A stretch of DNA of 64,000 nucleotides, taken from the NCBI RefSeq assembly GCF_902499175.1, contig NZ_CABVQC010000042.1:1-64000 (forward strand), in the 5' to 3' direction. Below, in pieces: positions 59,566 through 64,000 of this stretch. Numbering within the stretch: the stretch's first letter is position 1; every line of letters begins with the position of its first letter. Under the pieces are notes generated by a model. It was not told where the DNA came from and did not search any database. It worked only from the letters and a program-made list of their open reading frames with translations. The position numbers and the translations under genes are program-made. This DNA comes from Burkholderia aenigmatica. Lineage in GTDB: Bacteria > Pseudomonadota > Gammaproteobacteria > Burkholderiales > Burkholderiaceae.

Positions 59566-61999
59566 CGCAACCCATCTGACCGAATCCGCCGCACCGCTCG
59601 CGGCGATCATCATCGGCGCCGGCTTCGCCGGCATCGGCATGGCAGTCGCGCTACAACGCGCCGGCATCCACGATTTCGTGATTGTCGAACGCTCGCACGA
59701 CGTCGGCGGCGTGTGGCGCGACAACAGCTACCCGGGCGCCGCCTGCGACGTGCCTTCGCACCTGTACTCGTTCTCGTTCGAACCCAATCCGGCGTGGTCG
59801 CGCGTGTTCGCGCCGCAGCCCGAAATCCATGCGTACCTGCAGCATTGCGCGCGCAAGTACGGCCTCGCGCGCTACCTGCGCTGCGGCGCCGAAGTCCAGC
59901 AAGCACGCTACGACGAAGCCGCCGCGCTGTGGCGCGTCACGCTCGCCGACGGCACGACGCTGAGCGCCGCCGTGCTGGTCAGCGGCACCGGCCAATTGAG
60001 CCGCCCCGCCATGCCCGACCTGCCCGGCATCGACACGTTCCGCGGCCGCGCCTTCCACTCTGCGCACTGGGATCACGACTATTCGCTCGCCGGCAAGCGC
60101 GTCGCGGTGGTCGGCACCGGCGCGTCGGCGATCCAGTTCGTCCCCGCGATCGCCGGCGACGTGCAGCGCCTGGTCGTGTTCCAGCGTTCGCCGGCCTACG
60201 TGATGCCGCGCCCCGACCGCGCGTACCGCCCGTGGGAAAAGGCGCTGTTTCGCCGGCTGCCGTGGGCGATGAAGCTGCATCGCGCGTCGATCTACCTGCG
60301 CTACGAATCGCGTGCGATCGCGTTCACGCGCCTGCACAAGATCATGAAGGTCGCGGTCGGCCGGCCGTTCCACAAGCTGCTCGCGCGCGACGTGCCGGAC
60401 CCGGCGCTGCGTGCGCGGCTCACGCCCGACTATCCGATCGGCTGCAAGCGCATCCTGCTGTCGAGCGAGTACCTGGCCGCGATGAGCCGCGACAACGTCG
60501 AGCTCGTCACGCAGCGGATCCGGCGCGTCACGGCGGACGGCATCGAGACTGCCGACGGCGTGCATCATCCGGTCGATGCGATCGTCTACGGCACGGGGTT
60601 CGCGGCGACCGAGTTCCTGTCGCCGATGCGCATCACGGGCCGCGACGGGCTCGACCTGAACGACGCATGGCGGCGCGGCGCGCAGGCGTATCTCGGGCTC
60701 ACCGTGCCCGGTTTTCCGAACTTCTTCATGCTGTACGGCCCGAACACCAACCTCGGCCACAACTCGATCGTCTACATGCTCGAAAGCCAGATCGCGCACG
60801 TGATGCGCTGCCTGCGCACGATGCAGCGCGACGGCGCATGCGAAATCGACGTCGACGCGCGCCGCTACCGGCGCTTCAACGTGCATGTGCAGCAGCGGCT
60901 CGAAGGATCGGTGTGGAACAGCTGCAAGAGCTGGTACGTCGATGCGTCGGGACACAACAGCACGAACTGGCCGGGCTTCACGCTGACCTACCGGTGGATC
61001 ACCCGCTTCACCGGGATGTCAGCCTACCGCTTCACGCATCCGTTGCCCGAATCGGTCGCACCGACGCGCGCCGTCATGGTCGCGCCGCCCGCCGGCCGGC
61101 TGGAGGCACTCGCCGCCGCATCGCTGCGCGGCTTCCTGCGCGTCGCGTTCCGGCCGCTGATCGGGCCGCCGTTCGGCGCGCGCATGCAGCGCGGCGTCGT
61201 CGCGCTGCTGTCGCAGCTGATGCCGGGCACGGGCGGCACGCTGCGCTACCGTACGTCTGCGCATCACGTGCCGGTCGAAGTCGTTGCGCCGAAGCGCGGC
61301 GACACGGGCGGCGCGATCCTCTATCTTCACGGCGGCGCCTTCTGTCTCGGCGGGCCGCATACGCATCGCGGCGTGACGACGCGGCTCGCGAACGATGCCG
61401 GCCTGCCGGTGTGGGTGCCCGACTACCGGCTGGCCCCCGAGCATCCGAGCCCGGCCGCGCTCGACGATGCGCTGGCCGTCTATGACGCGATGCGCGCGCA
61501 AGGCCACGCGCCGCACCGGATCGTGATCGCGGGCGATTCGGCCGGCGGCGCGCTGGCGCTGGCACTGGCCATCGCGCTGCGCGAGCGCGGCGAGCCGGCC
61601 GCCGCCGCGCTGCTGCTGATCTCGCCCGTGACCGATCCCGCGCTCGGGGGCGCGACGCTGGCTTCGCGCCGCGGCGACGATCCGATGATCCGTCGCGGCT
61701 GGCTCGAGCAGGGGCTGCGCTGGTATCACGGCGCCGGTTCGGTGGCCGCCCGCGGCCCGCTCGACACCGACCTGCGCGGTTTGCCGCCGATGCTCGTCCA
61801 GGCCGGCGATCAGGAGGTGCTGCTGTCGGATGCGCAGCGGCTGGCCCGTCATGCGCAGGCCTGTGGCGTGCCGTGCAAGCTGGAGATTCATGCGGCGCGC
61901 TGGCATGTGTTTCATCTGCAGGCGTTTTACCTGCGGTCGGCGCGGGATGCGTTGCGGACGCTGGCAGGGTTTGCGGCGGAGCGGGTGGCGGTGAGATAA
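59552..61999 (+). CDS. Fused Baeyer-Villiger monooxygenase and alpha/beta-hydrolase
   Basis: 815 residues. Residues 1 to about 500 are a class B flavin monooxygenase: GAGFAG (22-27), the Baeyer-Villiger fingerprint FRGRAFHSAHWD (163-174) and the second Rossmann motif VGTGAS (188-193). Residues about 540-815 are a hormone-sensitive-lipase-type esterase: HGGAF (His593), GDSAGG with nucleophile Ser663, the acid in QAGDQEVLLSDA and the histidine in RWHVFHLQ. One protein could thus insert oxygen next to a ketone and hydrolyse the resulting ester. Start 59552 has GAGGAAA upstream and overlaps the GMC gene end. No stop or frame change separates the domains. Confidence 0.92.
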   Translation: MSSRDATHLTESAAPLAAIIIGAGFAGIGMAVALQRAGIHDFVIVERSHDVGGVWRDNSYPGAACDVPSHLYSFSFEPNPAWSRVFAPQPEIHAYLQHCARKYGLARYLRCGAEVQQARYDEAAALWRVTLADGTTLSAAVLVSGTGQLSRPAMPDLPGIDTFRGRAFHSAHWDHDYSLAGKRVAVVGTGASAIQFVPAIAGDVQRLVVFQRSPAYVMPRPDRAYRPWEKALFRRLPWAMKLHRASIYLRYESRAIAFTRLHKIMKVAVGRPFHKLLARDVPDPALRARLTPDYPIGCKRILLSSEYLAAMSRDNVELVTQRIRRVTADGIETADGVHHPVDAIVYGTGFAATEFLSPMRITGRDGLDLNDAWRRGAQAYLGLTVPGFPNFFMLYGPNTNLGHNSIVYMLESQIAHVMRCLRTMQRDGACEIDVDARRYRRFNVHVQQRLEGSVWNSCKSWYVDASGHNSTNWPGFTLTYRWITRFTGMSAYRFTHPLPESVAPTRAVMVAPPAGRLEALAAASLRGFLRVAFRPLIGPPFGARMQRGVVALLSQLMPGTGGTLRYRTSAHHVPVEVVAPKRGDTGGAILYLHGGAFCLGGPHTHRGVTTRLANDAGLPVWVPDYRLAPEHPSPAALDDALAVYDAMRAQGHAPHRIVIAGDSAGGALALALAIALRERGEPAAAALLLISPVTDPALGGATLASRRGDDPMIRRGWLEQGLRWYHGAGSVAARGPLDTDLRGLPPMLVQAGDQEVLLSDAQRLARHAQACGVPCKLEIHAARWHVFHLQAFYLRSARDALRTLAGFAAERVAVR

Positions 62000-62372
62000 A
62001 CAAGAATCAAGCATGACGAACGACCGAGGTCCAGACAGATACATCTGCCTTGGTCGATTCGCGAACCCTGTTTCATCTCGGTCAGAATCGCACCGAAGCG
62101 GAGCCGACTGCATGTCACCCAGGTCTCTTTTACCACTTTGACACTCTGCAACGATCCACCCTTCCCTCATCTCGATAACACGACATTCCACGATCCATCC
62201 AACTTATCATCAGCATCCCAAATGGATTAGGTCGACTACGGAATGACCAGGAAAAGCTATTCTTCGCTGCTGTTTGACTCAGGGCAAGTTGACGCTCGCT
62301 GCCATCGATCCCCGACAACCCTGCCCCGCGTCGGCGTCATGGAAAAAGGCACCGAGAAACAGGGGAACGTCA
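62000..62372. other. Intergenic region with a drop in GC
   Basis: 373 bp marking a change from GC-rich sequence on the left to clearly AT-richer DNA on the right. Several short minus-strand frames exist but none has a family resemblance or ribosome binding site. It may contain remnants of an older gene and the promoter of the PAAR operon. No insertion sequence ends or direct repeats were found by eye. Confidence 0.6.
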
Positions 62373-62900
62373 ATGACTAAAGCAGCTATCCGCGATAGCG
62401 ATCCGACGACGACACGAGGCTTCGTCATCGCGATCTCTTCGACGATCTACGACGACGAAAGGCGAGTCGCATTGAGTGGGGACAAAGCGACATGCGGGAA
62501 TTGCGACGGTACCTTCGACATTATCGGATCCGGAGAGGGGCTGTCCGAAAACGGTCGAAACGTGGTCGTTGATGGTGACTGGGTAGGTTGCCCATGCAGG
62601 GAAAATCGCGTCATCGTGGGCAATAACCCCGGGATATTTCTGGAGTCGTCGGGAAGCACACACCCGGCTGAATCGAGTGCCCAGCACCTACGCTCCACAA
62701 CGCCGACACCGGCGATTCACGACGAGCAGATCCGGTTGATCGATCGATCTTCAGGATGGCCTCTCACAGATCTCCGATACCGAATCACGGATTCATCAGG
62801 TCGGCTTGTCGAAGGACGAACCGACGGAAACGGGCGGACACGTCGATTCGAGACATCCTGTCGCGATGCAATCGATATCCAAATATATCGGGGGAAATAA
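62373..62900 (+). CDS. PAAR-domain protein with C-terminal extension (T6SS spike tip)
   Basis: 175 residues. The first 95 residues are a PAAR domain of the Burkholderia type (ALSGDKATCGNCDGTFDIIGSG and DGDWVGCPCRENRVI; Cys pairs probably bind zinc) that caps the VgrG spike of a type VI secretion system. After a Ser/Thr/Pro linker, residues about 115-175 (IRLIDRSSGWPLTDLRYRIT and LVEGRTDGNGRTRRFET) look like a transthyretin-like adaptor domain used to load cargo. It is followed after 3 bp by the peptidase gene, so it is the delivery vehicle for it. Codon use is less GC-rich than the rest of the window. Confidence 0.87.
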   Translation: MTKAAIRDSDPTTTRGFVIAISSTIYDDERRVALSGDKATCGNCDGTFDIIGSGEGLSENGRNVVVDGDWVGCPCRENRVIVGNNPGIFLESSGSTHPAESSAQHLRSTTPTPAIHDEQIRLIDRSSGWPLTDLRYRITDSSGRLVEGRTDGNGRTRRFETSCRDAIDIQIYRGK

Positions 62901-62903
62901 CGA

Positions 62904-63578
62904 ATGTGGAAGAACCACACGGATTCGCCTGACGACGACGGATGGGAATCGGTCGGCACGGTTTTCACAAACACGACAGCGGGCTCAGTCAGGGATATCG
63001 AGCTGGACCTGACTCCAATATGCCAGGACATGACGAACAAGGCATTTCGGGCATCGATCGTCAGACTTCGCAACATGGCTGTTCCATTGATTCAGGATCG
63101 CATTGTAGGCCTGACAAGATGGGACGAAGCCGAACAGATGCGCGTGCGGAAGTGGTTCGGCCGCGGCGACGACACGACACGCACTACACTTCGACTCGGA
63201 ATGCCAAGGCTGCTGGACGTCATGCAATCGCTCAAGCCTGAAAACGTCATCCGGTGGGATCAGCAGAAGCAACGAAACATCACGTGCACGGTTTTCCCGG
63301 ACAGCGGGCACACCGATGCCGCGGTATGCAAACCTGATTCTGAAAGGCGTATCATCGCGATCTATTCGCACTTCTGCACGTCGCCTCCAGCGCAGCGCTG
63401 GCGCGGATGCCAGCTGTTGACGCTGATCCACGAATGCACCCATTTTACCGACGTGTTCGACTCCAACGACGAGATGTATGGCGTGTCGACCGGTTTGACC
63501 TTCTGGGCGCAATCCAATCCCGATAAAGCAATTCGCAACGCGGACAGCCTGGCTTGCTACGTCGGCTTCGACGAATAA
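62904..63578 (+). CDS. M35-type zinc metallopeptidase, probable T6SS effector
   Basis: 224 residues. HECTH at 176-180 provides two zinc ligands and the catalytic Glu; DEMYG at 189-193 corresponds to the DxxYG that supplies the third ligand (Asp189) in deuterolysin-type (aspzincin) peptidases, and SNPDKAIRNADSLACYV matches the conserved end of the M35 catalytic domain. No signal peptide is present, consistent with delivery by the PAAR tip encoded 3 bp upstream. The toxic role in target-cell periplasm or host is inference. ATG at 62904 follows GGGGGAAATAACGA. Confidence 0.85.
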   Translation: MWKNHTDSPDDDGWESVGTVFTNTTAGSVRDIELDLTPICQDMTNKAFRASIVRLRNMAVPLIQDRIVGLTRWDEAEQMRVRKWFGRGDDTTRTTLRLGMPRLLDVMQSLKPENVIRWDQQKQRNITCTVFPDSGHTDAAVCKPDSERRIIAIYSHFCTSPPAQRWRGCQLLTLIHECTHFTDVFDSNDEMYGVSTGLTFWAQSNPDKAIRNADSLACYVGFDE

Positions 63579-63590
63579 GGAACGCGCGTG

Positions 63591-64000
63591 ATGCGACACT
63601 TTCTCCTTGCAAACCTGCTCGCGCTTTCAATATTCGCCTCAACACCGCTCGCATACGCCTGCACGATTTCGACGGACATGGCAGATACGTTGCCGCTGAA
63701 CGCTACCGACATCCCCAATAAAGCTCGGGTGAGAATCGCCGAGATGGTTCTGGAGGCCCGTAACTGGCCGAACGTCGACATCCGCGGAATCGTCTATGCG
63801 GGTGGTTACGTGCGGGAACGAAATCCGTCGGACCTCGCCTACCGACGCGCTGTTGCGCTGAAAGCCTACCTGATCCAGTTGGGCATCAGCGAACAGAACA
63901 TCTGGGTAGATACCAGGACCATCAAGTATCCCGACATCGACAACGACGGCCGGCCTTCTCTCAATCAGATTGCCGTGACGCTGGTCCCGATATGCGATGG
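63591..64000 (+). CDS. Secreted protein, probable immunity to the M35 effector (3' end beyond window)
   Basis: 136 codons are visible before the right edge; no stop is reached. An N-terminal Sec signal peptide (MRHFLLANLLALSIFASTPLAYA) is clear. The mature part (NWPNVDIRGIVYAGGYVRER, AVALKAYLIQLGISEQNIWV) resembles an OmpA-like alpha-beta fold. Position 12 bp after the effector gene, with export to the periplasm, fits the immunity protein of a periplasm-acting peptidase. ATG 63591 is preceded by AAGGAACG; a GTG at 63588 is also possible. Confidence 0.75.
   Translation, partial: MRHFLLANLLALSIFASTPLAYACTISTDMADTLPLNATDIPNKARVRIAEMVLEARNWPNVDIRGIVYAGGYVRERNPSDLAYRRAVALKAYLIQLGISEQNIWVDTRTIKYPDIDNDGRPSLNQIAVTLVPICD

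Noticed and set aside
62130-62318. Short minus-strand ORF left of the PAAR gene
   Set aside because: No homology pattern, overlapping alternatives in every frame, and probably non-coding sequence at a composition boundary.
1-64000. tRNA, rRNA, insertion sequences, phage attachment sites, replication origin
   Set aside because: Looked for cloverleaf-like segments, transposase motifs, terminal inverted repeats and iterons while reading; none found that could be supported.

Overview
The window is GC-rich DNA with the gene families of a Burkholderia, most likely of the cepacia complex. Supporting signs are DUF802 and DUF3348 proteins, four-fold repeated use of Burkholderia-type 16-strand porins, abundant LysR/AraC regulators beside small catabolic operons, and a complete indole-3-acetic acid (iac) degradation locus. 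It looks like accessory or secondary-replicon territory: mostly transport, catabolism and regulation, with no rRNA, tRNA or core housekeeping operon seen. Genes are dense on both strands, and many long antisense reading frames are GC artefacts.

Layout. 1-4.2 kb: a DUF802 repeat protein cut by the left edge, DUF3348, and a DUF1444-like gene divergent from it across a 153-bp CCCT(T/C)G microsatellite that is a potential G-quadruplex on the minus strand. 4.2-16.5 kb: a set of mostly single genes: LysE exporter, a secreted protein, an FAD oxidoreductase, an atypical SDR with a divergent MmyB-type regulator, a CynX-type transporter, an amino-acid binding protein, a RidA lipoprotein, two GNATs, an Ivy-like lysozyme inhibitor, and a Thr/Ile-rich leader ORF ahead of a monooxygenase. 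16.5-21 kb: operon porin, DUF3311, sodium:solute symporter, amidohydrolase. 21.4-29.6 kb: operon acyl-CoA synthetase, acyl-CoA dehydrogenase, CaiB CoA-transferase, MFS, porin, BON protein, SxxK hydrolase, with a divergent LysR. 30.7-39.5 kb: an MHS transporter, an overlapping pair of dehydrogenases (opine-dehydrogenase type and 3-hydroxyacyl-CoA type), overlapping AraC and LysR regulators, a porin and a divergent MFS.

39.6-53 kb is the iac locus: iacF, a LysR, iacC, iacD, a fused tautomerase, a PAS histidine kinase, iacA, iacB, iacI, iacH, iacE, a FixJ-type response regulator, iacG and an MFS. Together the products should take indole-3-acetate up and oxidise it toward catechol under both LysR and two-component control. 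Downstream of the LysR stop is an array of decayed copies of that gene's own last ~74 bp.

53-64 kb: an RBBP9-type hydrolase and an Lrp regulator; then a compact locus with a clean promoter, a 17-codon upstream ORF, a 40-residue acidic peptide, a perfect 24-bp palindrome and an M29-like peptidase homologue, which resembles a RiPP precursor-plus-enzyme unit and is the best candidate for something undescribed. It is followed by a GNAT, an AraC, a GMC oxidoreductase and an 815-residue Baeyer-Villiger monooxygenase/esterase fusion. The right end, with visibly lower GC, is a type VI secretion cargo module: PAAR with a C-terminal extension, an M35-type zinc endopeptidase, and the start of a secreted probable immunity protein cut by the window edge.
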